Shown here piece after piece: positions 1 through 9,561 of a stretch of DNA of 64,000 bases. This stretch comes from an uncultured Shewanella sp. (lineage in GTDB: Bacteria; Pseudomonadota; Gammaproteobacteria; Enterobacterales; Shewanellaceae). The stretch covers positions 1 through 64,000 of the forward strand of contig NZ_CANMUW010000003.1 in assembly GCF_947501225.1 (NCBI RefSeq), in the 5' to 3' direction. A program made the position numbers and the translations under genes. Within the stretch, counting starts at the first letter, position 1; each line of letters opens with the position of its first letter. Under the pieces are notes generated by a model. That model made no database searches and was not told the origin of the DNA. It saw only the letters and a list, made by a program, of their open reading frames with translations.

Positions 1-72
1 CAGAAGTGAAACGCAATAGCGCCGATGGTAGTGTGGGGTCTCCCCATGTGAGAGTAGGTCATTTCCAGGCGC
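1..72 (+). rRNA. rrf: 5S ribosomal RNA, 3' part (truncated by window edge)
   Basis: The first ~72 bases match the 3' half of gammaproteobacterial 5S rRNA: the segments AGCGCCGATGGTAGTGTGGG and GTCTCCCCATGTGAGAGTAG are near identical to the E. coli molecule, followed by the closing-stem sequence CCAGGCGCC. The 5' half and the rest of the rrn operon lie to the left of the window. The exact 3' end is estimated from the E. coli end. Confidence 0.93.
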
Positions 73-85
73 CTAATAAACGATA

Positions 86-116
86 AAGCCCGTTGCTAAC
101 GCAACGGGCTTTTTTC
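86..116 (+). terminator. Rho-independent terminator of the rRNA operon
   Basis: An 11-bp perfect stem (86-96 with 101-111, AAGCCCGTTGC) closes a four-base loop and runs into a T tract, 13 bases after the 5S end. It is the expected end of the rrn transcript. Confidence 0.93.
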
Positions 117-447
117 GTTTTTAGCCTGGAAAGATGACCACTCGAACATGGGGAAAGTAAATAGCGCATGCGAAGCATGCCACATATCCATTTGATAGTA
201 GGGCGAATATCGCGGTAGCGATGTGCTTATGAGCGCGAAGCTTTAGCGTAGCTGACCATGACAGGCGCCTTCGCTTTTATCTATTAAACAACTAAAGCTG
301 TATGACCGATAATTGCTTCACGGCTATGGCCCACTGCTTTGACCTACCTCGTATATCCATTCCATTCTGCGTTATTGTTATTAACTACCTATGATATTCA
401 GGATATACACACGTCCTAATTCTTAGTTGCCGCGGGGGATACAAGCT

Positions 448-470
448 TCGCGGGTGAAGCACGCTCCTAC
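448..470 (+). repeat. REP-like repeat, copy 1
   Basis: The core TCGCGGGTGAAGC followed by ACGCTCCTAC resembles the widespread gammaproteobacterial extragenic REP core (reverse complement GTAGGAGCG...CGCGA). It is imperfect relative to copy 3 (448-470 against 567-589). Confidence 0.6.
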
Positions 471-521
471 AGAGGACAACACATTATCGTCATACATTGG
501 GGGAAGGCATTGTTCGCTTCT

Positions 522-543
522 GTAGGACCGGCTTTAGTCGGGA
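522..543 (-). repeat. REP-like repeat, copy 2 (inverted)
   Basis: GTAGGACCGGCTTTAGTCGG is the same core in the opposite orientation to copies 1 and 3, so copies 2 and 3 form an inverted pair like the REP doublets of Pseudomonas and enterics. Confidence 0.6.
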
Positions 544-566
544 ATGGCTCATTTGTAATATAAGCA

Positions 567-589
567 TCGCGGCTAAAGCGCGCTCCTAC
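567..589 (+). repeat. REP-like repeat, copy 3
   Basis: TCGCGGCTAAAGCGCGCTCC followed by TAC is the best-conserved of the three copies and is close to the standard REP core. No REP-associated transposase (RAYT) gene is in the window. Confidence 0.65.
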
Positions 590-978
590 ACAGGAGAGGG
601 GCATTTCCGCCATCTGATGTTTAGGATTAACAAATGCCTTGATGGCATGGTCAATGATGTTCCCCACATCATAATGACATTTATCACATACCTATGGATC
701 TGATGCTGAAGAAAGGCCATGGCGGTCAGGGACTATATCTTCCACCAATATTCTAAGCCGATCATGACAGGTGTCTCCGTTGCAGGTCACAAGCTAAGCA
801 GAACATGAACTTGGCCTTGGGTATGATTTTGTTGTACAGCTTGTTGAAGTACTCTGACAGGTTAGGAAACTATATCACTCATATGCTGTTACTGCGGAAG
901 CGTGTTTTATATCGTGCTATAGCTGAAACAGAGTGAGGTTAGTTTAAAAAATGTTGGTTAAGATCAGTTAGTAGGTGG

Positions 979-1010
979 AAGAGCCTAAGTCAGTTTAACA
1001 TTAGGCTCTT
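979..1010 (-). terminator. Stem-loop after mutT
   Basis: A 10-bp perfect inverted repeat (AAGAGCCTAA at 979-988, complement at 1001-1010) lies 8 bases past the mutT stop on the minus strand. There is no long T tract, so it is a weak intrinsic terminator or a 3'-end stabilising hairpin for the coaE-zapD-yacG-mutT transcript. Confidence 0.55.
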
Positions 1011-1017
1011 AATGGAG

Positions 1018-1407
1018 TCATAGAGATAGAAGTCTATCGATAATCGGTGTGTTGGCGGCAGGAAACTCATATTGTTGCAGGGTATTTAACTCTGCCCACA
1101 ATACTTCTTGTCCTTCCAGGCCCTCAGCATCACCTGCAAAGCTTTTTACAGTATGGATATCTAAGAGTACTTCTTTATCTGGATAGTCATGTGAGATTGC
1201 CATTAAGGGGCTTGTATCGAAAACTGTCAGGTTCACTTCCTCTTTCAGTTCTCTTCTTAAAGCCTGTGAAGTTGTTTCACCAGTTTCAACCTTGCCACCG
1301 GGAAACTCCCACTTTCCACCTTGGTGTAAGTGAGAAGGTCGTTTTGCTAATAAAACTTGATTACTATCGTTAAGGATAACGCCTACGGCGACATGTATCC
1401 GTTTCAT
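1018..1407 (-). CDS. mutT: 8-oxo-dGTP diphosphatase MutT (Nudix hydrolase)
   Basis: This 129-residue protein has the usual MutT length. It should hydrolyse 8-oxo-dGTP to the monophosphate and so keep oxidised guanine out of DNA. The Nudix box is complete at about residues 37-59: GGKVETGE followed by RRELKEEV, fitting GX5EX7REUXEEXGU apart from the final Gly position. The N-terminus VAVGVILN and the GGKWEFPGGK stretch are typical of MutT proper rather than other Nudix families. It is the last gene of the minus-strand block, starting 3 bases after the yacG stop, so translational coupling is likely. Confidence 0.92.
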   Translation of the reverse strand: MKRIHVAVGVILNDSNQVLLAKRPSHLHQGGKWEFPGGKVETGETTSQALRRELKEEVNLTVFDTSPLMAISHDYPDKEVLLDIHTVKSFAGDAEGLEGQEVLWAELNTLQQYEFPAANTPIIDRLLSL

Positions 1408-1410
1408 TGA

Positions 1411-1623
1411 TCATTGATCCTTAAAGAAGTCAGCTTCATCGTAGCCTAAATCATCGAGTGTCTCCGGATCGAGCTCTGGCTTTACAGGGATGGCGTGTTT
1501 TTCTGCGGCCCAATCTCCCAGATCAATAAGCTTGCATCTTTCGCAACAGAATGGTTTAAATTTGGATTCGCTGTTCCAAATGACCTCTTTTTGACAGGTT
1601 GGACATTTTACTATTGTTGTCAT
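1411..1623 (-). CDS. yacG: DNA gyrase inhibitor YacG, zinc-binding
   Basis: This is a 70-residue protein with four zinc-ligand cysteines: CPTC at about residues 7-10 and CCERC at about 26-30, followed by [15 protein letters not shown], the conserved YacG signature. In E. coli YacG binds GyrB and inhibits gyrase. The acidic C-terminal tail ([14 protein letters not shown]) fits the family. It sits between zapD and mutT, the conserved gammaproteobacterial order. Confidence 0.93.
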   Translation of the reverse strand: MTTIVKCPTCQKEVIWNSESKFKPFCCERCKLIDLGDWAAEKHAIPVKPELDPETLDDLGYDEADFFKDQ

Positions 1624-1703
1624 CTTTACTTCTCTTGAACCGAATCAGCGACTCGCTATGTCGACTCTTTTTAATTCCAGTAGATATGACAATAATACTG
1701 ACT

Positions 1704-2450
1704 TTAAGAACAGGTGGCTAATTGGAATTCGATACTTTTATCAGAATGCTTTTGCTGGTCAAATTGTACGAAATGGATAGCATAGCGGTTTTTATGACCG
1801 CTGATTGTAGGATAGCAGCCTTGCTGTGAGTCAATCTTCACCCTTATCAGAGATAAAGCAAGGTTACTGTTACCCTGATAAAAGCCCGCCGTAGCGACGG
1901 CATCGGTATATTCAGTAGTATCTCTTGTTAATTCAAGCAGTAATTTTATCGGGGTAAGTAAAGCGCTGAAGTGGGCGATCCACTGTGAGTATTCCTGCTG
2001 GCGAGTTTCCCAGGGCTTGGCAAGCCAATAGTGGAGCTGAGGAAGATCAAAGTTACAGCAGGCCCCTGGCATATTAAATCTTTGCCTTATTGCTGCTAAA
2101 AATCGATTAAGTTTAAGTTGACTACCGGGTCTTTCACAAGAGCCAAGGGCTTCCCGCGCCTGAGTTAGCTGGGATATGTAACTGCCTATTTGTGCTTTAT
2201 CTATATGGGGGAGGTCTTGCCAGGAGGAGAGTTGCTGTAGCTGTTTATCTATATCTTTTAGTACTTCACCACGATAATCACAGCGCTCGGTTAACTCACA
2301 GAGTGAAAAAAGCGGGTAGAAACATCTATGCTGATGATCATGAGCTAAATTTGTCTGGAGTTGCTGATCGAGATATTCCAGTCGCAAATAGCTTCTTGTT
2401 TTCTCGTTCAAAGGCTGTTCATAAATTAGTTCAGTCATGGCGTTATTCAA
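1704..2450 (-). CDS. zapD: Cell division protein ZapD
   Basis: This 248-residue protein matches ZapD (YacF), which cross-links FtsZ filaments at the Z ring. Recognisable parts are the N-terminal IYEQPLNEKTRSYLRLEYL and the central RPGSQLKLNRFLAAIRQR and MPGACCNFDLPQLHYWL stretches. There is no signal peptide or membrane segment, consistent with a cytoplasmic, mostly helical protein. Its start overlaps the coaE stop by four bases (2447-2450), implying coupled translation. Confidence 0.92.
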   Translation of the reverse strand: MNNAMTELIYEQPLNEKTRSYLRLEYLDQQLQTNLAHDHQHRCFYPLFSLCELTERCDYRGEVLKDIDKQLQQLSSWQDLPHIDKAQIGSYISQLTQAREALGSCERPGSQLKLNRFLAAIRQRFNMPGACCNFDLPQLHYWLAKPWETRQQEYSQWIAHFSALLTPIKLLLELTRDTTEYTDAVATAGFYQGNSNLALSLIRVKIDSQQGCYPTISGHKNRYAIHFVQFDQQKHSDKSIEFQLATCS

Positions 2451-3052
2451 GCATTATTGGCTAATTTTAAATAATTATTATGTAAGCTAATTACCTTCCC
2501 TTTCAGTGCCGATATCTTTCCATGATTGTCTATAACATCATCAGCTTTCGATAGCCTTTCTGCCCTGGGGACTTGGCTATCTATTATGTTTTTTATCTGT
2601 TCAGAAGAAACCTGATCTCTGGTGATTGTTCTATCTAGCTGTTGTTCAGGCGAAATATCAACCAAAAGAGTTAAGTTTACTAACCTATCTAAACCGTTCT
2701 CAAATAGCAAGGGAGCGACTAAAATTGCGTAGGGTGAAGTTGCGGAATTGAGACGTTTGTGGATCTCACTTCTGATCATTGGGTGCATTAAGTTGTTCAA
2801 CCACTCTCTTTTGTCGGGCTGGCTAAAGATGATCTCACGCAGTTTCGACCTGTTTAAACTTTGATCTTTGTTTAAAATACTTTTGCCAAAGTGAGCCGTG
2901 ATTTTGTTTAATCCCTCGGAGCCAACCTCCACCACCTCTCGCGCAATGATATCTGCATCGACAAGTTGTATTCCCAGCTCTGCAAAAATATTCGCGACGG
3001 TTGTTTTACCGCTGCCGATTCCACCTGTCAGGCCAACAATAAACTTAGACAT
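2447..3052 (-). CDS. coaE: Dephospho-CoA kinase
   Basis: This 201-residue enzyme performs the last CoA step, phosphorylating the 3'-hydroxyl of dephospho-CoA with ATP. The N-terminal P-loop GLTGGIGSGKTTVAN is at about residues 7-21, followed by the conserved LVDADIIAREV segment and PLLFENGL. Its length matches E. coli CoaE (206). It lies 43 bases after pilD and overlaps zapD, so it belongs to the same transcript. The pilD-coaE-zapD order is conserved in Shewanella and Vibrio. Confidence 0.94.
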   Translation of the reverse strand: MSKFIVGLTGGIGSGKTTVANIFAELGIQLVDADIIAREVVEVGSEGLNKITAHFGKSILNKDQSLNRSKLREIIFSQPDKREWLNNLMHPMIRSEIHKRLNSATSPYAILVAPLLFENGLDRLVNLTLLVDISPEQQLDRTITRDQVSSEQIKNIIDSQVPRAERLSKADDVIDNHGKISALKGKVISLHNNYLKLANNA

Positions 3053-3095
3053 TATATCTATCCTATGTTCTACACTTTTAATTTCAGGAAGGAGG

Positions 3096-4007
3096 CTATA
3101 GTGTAGATAGATACCAACTGGTGATATCGCTGCCCCAGATCATCGCTATCCAGCCGGCAGCTGCAATATAGGGCCCAAACGGAATGGGATTGGTTTGGTC
3201 AATTTTTTTAGTCACAATCATGAACACTCCAACGAGTGCACCCACCAGGGAGGAGAGCAGGATGATCAGAGGTAACATCTGCCAGCCAAACCAGGCACCG
3301 AAAACGGCTAACAGTTTAAAATCGCCATAGCCCATCCCCTCCTTGCCGGTTAGTAGTTTGAAGGCCCAGAAGACGCTCCATAGGCTCAGATAACCGGCGG
3401 CAGCCCCTATCACAGCATCGGTAGGGCTGGTGAAAGTACTATTGAGGTTGAGCAGTAAACCTATCCAGAGCAGTGGCAGGGTCAACTGATCCGGCAGTAA
3501 CATCTCATCGAGATCTATCCCAGTTAAGGCAATCAAAACAAAAGTCAGGCCTGTCGCGAATATAAACTCCCAACTTGGGCCATAATGATAGGCAAGCAGG
3601 GCAACAGCAAGACCGGTAAGAAGCTCAATAACCGGGTATCTTGCCGAAATACTCGTACCACATGTGGCGCACTTCCCTTTGAGCATCAGCCAGCCGACTA
3701 TAGGTAGATTATGCCAGGGTTTGATGTTGGTTTTACACTTGGGGCAGGCGGAGGCCGGAACGATTAAATTGTATTTTTCGGGGTAGTCATCTATTGGCTC
3801 GTTAAGTTGCTTCGAGATAGGGGCTATCAGCTCTTGATGGTACTCGTTAAGATACTGATTACATTCCTGTTGCCACTCCCGCTTTAGCATCACTGGAAAA
3901 CGGTGTATCACAACGTTTAAAAAGCTCCCTATGACAGCGGCAAATATAAAACTGATGATGCTGAAGAGCCAAAGGTTCAGGCTCAGTAGTGAGATAAATT
4001 CTGCCAT
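3096..4007 (-). CDS. pilD: Type IV prepilin leader peptidase / N-methyltransferase
   Basis: This 303-residue inner-membrane aspartic protease cleaves prepilin leaders and methylates the new N-terminal Phe, for pili and usually also type II secretion pseudopilins. The N-terminal domain keeps the zinc-binding pair CPKC...CATC (about residues 88-115) in the cytoplasmic loop. The catalytic aspartates lie in GIDLDEMLLPD and GMGYGDFKLLA, the second being the GxGD motif. About eight hydrophobic segments are visible. It lies 44 bases after pilC. Confidence 0.95.
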   Translation of the reverse strand: MAEFISLLSLNLWLFSIISFIFAAVIGSFLNVVIHRFPVMLKREWQQECNQYLNEYHQELIAPISKQLNEPIDDYPEKYNLIVPASACPKCKTNIKPWHNLPIVGWLMLKGKCATCGTSISARYPVIELLTGLAVALLAYHYGPSWEFIFATGLTFVLIALTGIDLDEMLLPDQLTLPLLWIGLLLNLNSTFTSPTDAVIGAAAGYLSLWSVFWAFKLLTGKEGMGYGDFKLLAVFGAWFGWQMLPLIILLSSLVGALVGVFMIVTKKIDQTNPIPFGPYIAAAGWIAMIWGSDITSWYLSTL

Positions 4008-4051
4008 TATTTTTATTCTTAAATGCTAAATATGAGTATAGAAAGAGTTCG

Positions 4052-5317
4052 TTAGCCTACCACGTTACCCATTTCGAAAATAGGCAGGTACATGCCGACA
4101 ATCAAACCACCGACCACGGTGCCGATAACCACCATCATTATGGGCTCGATAAGGCTTGATAGGCCATCGACGGCATCGTCGACCTGCATCTCATAGATGT
4201 TGGCGACTTTGTTGAGCATATTATCCAGCGAGCCTGACTCCTCACCGATCATCACCATCTGGATAAGCATATCAGGGAAAAGACCTGTGGTGCGCATGGC
4301 CACATTCATCTGCATCCCCGCCATCACCTCAGTTCTTACCTTAGTCAGCGCTTTGCGGTAGACGGCGTTGCCCGATGCCCCGGCGGCGGACTCAAGACCA
4401 TCGATCAGAGGGACACCCGCGGCAAATGTCGTGGCTAAGGTTCTGGCGAATCTTGCCATGGCACCTTTATGGAGAATGTCACCTATGGCTGGGATTTTTA
4501 ACACAAATTCATCGACTCGGTCGCGAAAAATTTGTGAGTTGAGATGGGCTCGTTTAAAGCTCCATACGGCGACGATGATGGCGATAACAAAGATATACCA
4601 GGAGGCCTGCAGCCAGCGAGAGATAGTAATAATCAGCTGAGTGAAAGCGGGAAGCTCTGCGCCGAAACCGTTGAAGATATCTTCAAATTGAGGGACTACA
4701 AATAGCAGTAGTAGTGCTGTAACCAGTACCGCAACAATAACAACCGCAGTGGGATAGAACATCGCCTTCTTTATTTTCGATTTAAGGGCCTCGGCTTTCT
4801 CCTTATAGAGGGCGATACGATCGAATACCGCATCCAGTGAGCCGGAGTGCTCACCCGCCGCGACAAGATCTACATAGAGGTCGTCGAAGTATTGCCTGTG
4901 GGGGCGGATGGAGTCAGAAAGCGGGATACCCGCCTGAACGTCGGCGACTATTACCCCGAGCAATTCCCTCATTTTAGGTTTTTCATGGCCGCGCCCAAGC
5001 ATCTCCAGGGTGGTCACTATGGGGACACCCGCCATCAACATAGTGGCTATCTGTCGGGTGACCATGGCGATATCCATGGCAGTTATTTTCTTATCACTCT
5101 TGAATAAAGACTGGGCCTTTTTCTTGACTAGCTTAGGGTTGATTCCCTGAGACTTCAGCTGACTTTTTATTTCTGCAATTGTTTGCCCTCTCAGCTCGCC
5201 GGAGGTCTTCTTGCCGTCGCGGTTAACGCCTTTCCACTCGAAGGTGAAGACCTTGGGCTGTGGCTTGGCATTGGTCTTCTTGGATTTCTTGCTTTTATTC
5301 GCTGTTGCCGTTGCCAT
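4052..5317 (-). CDS. pilC: Type IV pilus inner-membrane platform protein PilC
   Basis: This is a 421-residue GspF/PilC-family protein. A Lys-rich N-terminal tail is followed by the entry sequence FTFEWKGVNRDGKKTSGEL, then two T2SF domains (about 85-205 and 290-410), each ending in membrane helices such as PTAVVIVAVLVTALLLLFVV and IEPIMMVVIGTVVGGLIVGM. PilC couples the PilB ATPase to pilin assembly. It lies between pilB and pilD in the standard pilBCD order. Confidence 0.95.
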   Translation of the reverse strand: MATATANKSKKSKKTNAKPQPKVFTFEWKGVNRDGKKTSGELRGQTIAEIKSQLKSQGINPKLVKKKAQSLFKSDKKITAMDIAMVTRQIATMLMAGVPIVTTLEMLGRGHEKPKMRELLGVIVADVQAGIPLSDSIRPHRQYFDDLYVDLVAAGEHSGSLDAVFDRIALYKEKAEALKSKIKKAMFYPTAVVIVAVLVTALLLLFVVPQFEDIFNGFGAELPAFTQLIITISRWLQASWYIFVIAIIVAVWSFKRAHLNSQIFRDRVDEFVLKIPAIGDILHKGAMARFARTLATTFAAGVPLIDGLESAAGASGNAVYRKALTKVRTEVMAGMQMNVAMRTTGLFPDMLIQMVMIGEESGSLDNMLNKVANIYEMQVDDAVDGLSSLIEPIMMVVIGTVVGGLIVGMYLPIFEMGNVVG

Positions 5318-5390
5318 AGCCGTTTTCCTTTATCTTAATTTTTTGCTTTGAATACAGTAACTATAGGTGATTAAACAGCCTATATAGCAA

Positions 5391-7100
5391 TTAGAAACTG
5401 GTGACCCGGTTGATCTCTGCGATGCTGGTCACGCCCTGGACCACCTTAAGTAAGCCTGAGTCTCTCAGATCACGCATCCCTTGTTCCTTTGCCTGATTGG
5501 CTATCTGTAAAGAGTTTCCTCCCTCCATGATAGTACGGGCAATCTCATCTGACATCTTCATCACCTCATAGATGCCCACACGGCCCTTGTAGCCGCCGGA
5601 GCAGAGTTCACACCCAGTTGGTTTATAGACAGTGATGCCGGCCTCGATATCTGCAGGATTGAACCCCAGTTTTTTCAGTTCGTGTTCAGGCACCTCTTCG
5701 GGCTGTTTACATTCGCTGCAGAGGCGACGCGCGAGACGCTGAGCGATGATCAGGTTGACCGAGCTGGCAATGTTGTAGCCGGGTACCCCCATGTTGATGA
5801 GACGTGTGAGGGTTTCAGCTGCCGAGTTAGTGTGCAGAGTCGAGAGTACCAGGTGGCCCGTTTGCGCCGCCTTGATGGCGATCTCTGCCGTTTCAAGGTC
5901 TCGGATCTCACCTACCATGACCACATCGGGGTCCTGGCGAAGGAAGGAGCGCAGGGCCGACGCAAAGGTGAGGCCGGCCTTGAGGTTGATATGGACCTGG
6001 TTAACCCCCTCCAGGTTGATTTCTACCGGATCCTCGGCGGTGGAGATATTGCGCTCTTCGGTGTTGAGGATGTTGAGTCCGGTATAGAGAGATACAGTCT
6101 TACCGGAACCCGTGGGGCCGGTGACCAGAATCATCCCCTGTGGTTTTGCCAACATCTCCTCGTAAAGCTCTCGTTGGTCATCTTCGTAACCTAGCTTCTC
6201 GATGCCCAGTTGTGCCGATGAGGAGTCGAGGATACGCATCACTATCTTCTCGCCCCAGATGGTGGGGAGGGTGCTGACACGAAAATCGATTGACTTGGTG
6301 CGGGAGAGCTTCATCTTGATACGACCGTCCTGAGGGACGCGGCGTTCGGCGATATCCAGCTTTGACATCACCTTGAGGCGCGCCGAGATACGGCCGGAGA
6401 GGTTTACCGGCGGTTCTGATACTTCGTGCAAGATACCATCGATACGAAAACGTATCCGGTAGCGCTTTTCATAGGGCTCAAAGTGGAGATCCGATGCGCC
6501 TTTACGTATCGCATCGGTCAGAATCTTATTGATATAGATGACGATCGGTGCGTCATCGTTGCCGTCACCGTTCTGCTCTTCCTCTCGCTTGCTGGTGTCT
6601 TCGACCTCAATGCCAGCTAATGATTCCTCATCTATGCTGCCGATATCCAGCGCTGAGATATCCTCCTCCAGCACCTTCTCCAGCGCCCTGGTCAGCTTAT
6701 CGTCTTCCACCAGTATGGCTTCGGCGTGCAGGCCTGCGCTGAACTGAAAGTCCTCAAGCGCTGCGATATTTGTTGGATCTGAGGTGCCGATATAGAGGCG
6801 GTTACCACGCTTAAAGAGTGGCAGACACTTGTGCTTCTCGATCAGCTTCTTATTGAGAAAGCTCTCAGGGATGCTGGCAACATCGAACTCATCGAGATCC
6901 AGCAGCGGCGTACCATACTCCTCGTAACAGAGCTCGGCTATCTCGCGGGCGGAGATCATCTGCTCGCTGACTATGGTGGAGACGAGAGACTGCTTGGATT
7001 GACGGGACTTAGTGATTGCCGATGCGATCTGCTCTTCGCTGAGCAGCTGCTTACGAATGAAGAGGGTAGATAAACCTAGATGTAGACCCGTTGTAGGCAT
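5391..7100 (-). CDS. pilB: Type IV pilus assembly ATPase PilB
   Basis: This 569-residue GspE/PilB extension motor has an N-terminal MshEN-type domain (about 30-140). The ATPase domain has Walker A GPTGSGKT near residues 325-333, the Asp box [18 protein letters not shown], Walker [13 protein letters not shown] and the His box [13 protein letters not shown] zinc site is formed by CSEC and CELC near 460-500. It powers pilin polymerisation and is cytoplasmic. It follows pilA after a hairpin at 7142-7172, so part of its transcription may be read-through from pilA. Confidence 0.96.
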   Translation of the reverse strand: MPTTGLHLGLSTLFIRKQLLSEEQIASAITKSRQSKQSLVSTIVSEQMISAREIAELCYEEYGTPLLDLDEFDVASIPESFLNKKLIEKHKCLPLFKRGNRLYIGTSDPTNIAALEDFQFSAGLHAEAILVEDDKLTRALEKVLEEDISALDIGSIDEESLAGIEVEDTSKREEEQNGDGNDDAPIVIYINKILTDAIRKGASDLHFEPYEKRYRIRFRIDGILHEVSEPPVNLSGRISARLKVMSKLDIAERRVPQDGRIKMKLSRTKSIDFRVSTLPTIWGEKIVMRILDSSSAQLGIEKLGYEDDQRELYEEMLAKPQGMILVTGPTGSGKTVSLYTGLNILNTEERNISTAEDPVEINLEGVNQVHINLKAGLTFASALRSFLRQDPDVVMVGEIRDLETAEIAIKAAQTGHLVLSTLHTNSAAETLTRLINMGVPGYNIASSVNLIIAQRLARRLCSECKQPEEVPEHELKKLGFNPADIEAGITVYKPTGCELCSGGYKGRVGIYEVMKMSDEIARTIMEGGNSLQIANQAKEQGMRDLRDSGLLKVVQGVTSIAEINRVTSF

Positions 7101-7141
7101 ATAGATGAAACCTATGGTTTAAACTAATCACTCTAACAGTA

Positions 7142-7172
7142 AAACCCAGAAGCGTAAAACGCCTCTGGGTTT
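7142..7172 (-). terminator. pilA-pilB intergenic terminator / attenuator
   Basis: Arms AAACCCAGA (7142-7150) and TCTGGGTTT (7164-7172) extend inward through GCG/CGC with one mismatch. On the minus strand it lies 16 bases after the pilA stop and is followed by only four T, so partial termination is plausible: abundant pilin mRNA with reduced read-through into pilBCD. Confidence 0.75.
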
Positions 7173-7187
7173 TTTTAATTTAAATAT

Positions 7188-7625
7188 TTACTTACACCAG
7201 CCTTTAGCTACGCAAGTACCAGTAGTGGCCCAAGTGAGAACACCCGTTGTAGCATTTGCTGTTGGAGTGAGAGTCATTGTTACGCCATCTACTTCTGTTG
7301 TAGAGCCTACAGCTTTAATATCTGCCGCAGTAGTTGTTAGACTGGCTAAAACACCAGTTCCGCCTGATACATCTGCAGGTATTCCACGGTAGCCACCTAT
7401 ACAGTTAGTCAGAGCTCCTTCCTCCTGGAAACAGATAGTAACGGCACTTCTTGCTGCACCAACAGCTGTTACAACTTCAGCAAATTTCGCTTTTTTCGTG
7501 TAATCCTGATAAGCAGGCAGTGCAATTGCGGCGAGAATACCGATGATTGCAACAACGATCATTAATTCAATAAGGGTGAAACCCTTAGCTTTATTCATAC
7601 TTTTATTTAAGTTAAGACCTTTCAT
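7188..7625 (-). CDS. pilA: Type IV major pilin PilA
   Basis: This 145-residue prepilin has a short charged leader ending in KAKG, cut before [20 protein letters not shown], a classic class IVa N-terminus with Glu5. The mature protein (~130 residues) has cysteines near [11 protein letters not shown] and, at the C-terminus, CVAKGWC, consistent with a C-terminal D-loop disulfide. The chosen start has a GGAG ribosome site 7 bases upstream. An internal ATG nine codons later would leave a 6-residue leader but has no good ribosome site. It is read first in the pilABCD order and is followed by a hairpin. Confidence 0.95.
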   Translation of the reverse strand: MKGLNLNKSMNKAKGFTLIELMIVVAIIGILAAIALPAYQDYTKKAKFAEVVTAVGAARSAVTICFQEEGALTNCIGGYRGIPADVSGGTGVLASLTTTAADIKAVGSTTEVDGVTMTLTPTANATTGVLTWATTGTCVAKGWCK

Positions 7626-8349
7626 TTTCTATCTCCAGTGGCACCGCTTACTTTAGTTTAGTCCATGTTACTTAGCCGTGTTGCTCCTGCGCTAGCTAAT
7701 CTGTCCGTAATTAAATCTTGTTACTAAATCTCTTCGTTGCTGTCTAGTTATGGCAACGATGAAGGGGTAACTAAATTTGTAACTTATGTAGCTTATGTTG
7801 CTTAATGTAACAATAGCTAAAGCTAATCTAAAATATGCCTGTTTCTGCCATTATGCTAAATGTTAAAAGTGTGTATCTGTCCATTGTTGTTTCGGCAAAC
7901 CGCACCCTGTGATCTCCTCCTACTCTTTGCTAAGAATTTATTAGCTTCGAAAGGTTGATCGTCTACCTACTGGTGAGGTTGGCCGAAATGGCCATCTCGC
8001 CTAAGTCCAAAGTTAGTACAAAGTTAAGGGAATTGGAACTGCAAATTACAACAAAGTACTAATTTGACGATGAATTCGTCTAATGAATGTTTTTTTATGT
8101 TAAAAAAGTTCTAACATTTTTTTGGCCCTGTATCGAAAACTGGCGCTTTGGTGGCTTGTGTCAATTTTTAGGCGTTTTTAGATTCGAAAATTCTGTCGAT
8201 TTTATCGCCTGTAGTTTTTTGTTTTGTTCAGATGTTGCGCAGATGTTTTGGGGGAGAGGGTGTACGCTATAGAAGTGTCAGGGATGGTGCTTCGGATAAT
8301 GGTTATTCGAAGCACCAGCTAATTTATATGAAGTGATTATTATGGATAG
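7626..8349. other. pilA upstream / nadC downstream intergenic region
   Basis: This is 724 bases of AT-rich sequence without a convincing gene; the only frame (8087-8272 plus strand, 61 residues, Phe/Cys rich) lacks a ribosome site and family features. It should contain the pilA promoter. No exact sigma-54 site was found: the closest minus-strand match near 7840-7855 (TGGCAG...GGCAT) has a one-base-short spacer. A 6-bp AT-rich hairpin followed by T residues sits at 8097-8123. Confidence 0.5.
8285..8317 (-). terminator. Stem-loop after nadC
   Basis: The perfect 10-bp inverted repeat TGGTGCTTCG / CGAAGCACCA lies about 33 bases beyond the nadC stop. No T tract follows on the minus strand, so it is a terminator-like or RNA-stabilising hairpin. 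Confidence 0.5.
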
Positions 8350-9273
<924 letters not shown>

Positions 9274-9315
9274 CTACAGCTGATTCACTGGGTGTATTTA
9301 TGTAGAAATTTAGCT

Positions 9316-9340
9316 GTTTGATATAATTATACTATCAAAC
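9316..9340. promoter_or_regulatory. Palindromic operator candidate between nadC and ampD
   Basis: Perfect 8-bp arms GTTTGATA (9316-9323) and TATCAAAC (9333-9340) flank TAATTATAC. The site lies 60 bases upstream of nadC and contains TATAAT on both strands (9322-9327 plus; 9326-9331 minus), so a bound protein would cover a divergent -10 region. It is probably a repressor site for nadC; the regulator is not known from this window. Confidence 0.45.
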
Positions 9341-9561
9341 TTAATTTCGAAAGTAGAGAATTAGGCTGGACGAAAGCTATAGTTTGTAACGGGTTAGGGT
9401 GGATGTTTTATATACCTTGCTAGTCAGGAAATGTCACTTCTCTGCCGCTAAACGCCCTCCGGCTCTACTTGGTTTATGGTCGGCTTTTCACTGTAAGAGT
9501 GAACTGATAGAGTGTATTTAGTTCATGTAATCATTAATTTAATATCTGAGATATCTCTGTT

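Larger units (their letters stand above)
120..978. other. Gene-free stretch downstream of rRNA operon
   Basis: No convincing gene is present; the short reading frames at 467-703 lie over repeat sequence on both strands. The stretch holds three REP-like repeats (448-589), small dyads (GCATGC at 166-171 and 175-180; ATCGC/GCGAT at 209-222) and two related segments beginning CATGACAGG near 255 and 764. Such debris is common beside rRNA operons. Confidence 0.6.

Noticed and set aside
467..703. Two overlapping short reading frames on opposite strands near the rRNA end
   Set aside because: They run through REP-like repeats, have no ribosome site and resemble no protein family.
7836..7860. Possible sigma-54 promoter for pilA
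   Set aside because: The GG and GC elements are separated by nine rather than ten bases and the flanks fit poorly; not reported as a feature.
8087..8272. 61-residue frame between pilA and nadC
   Set aside because: Starts inside an AT-rich hairpin, no ribosome site, low-complexity Phe/Cys-rich product.
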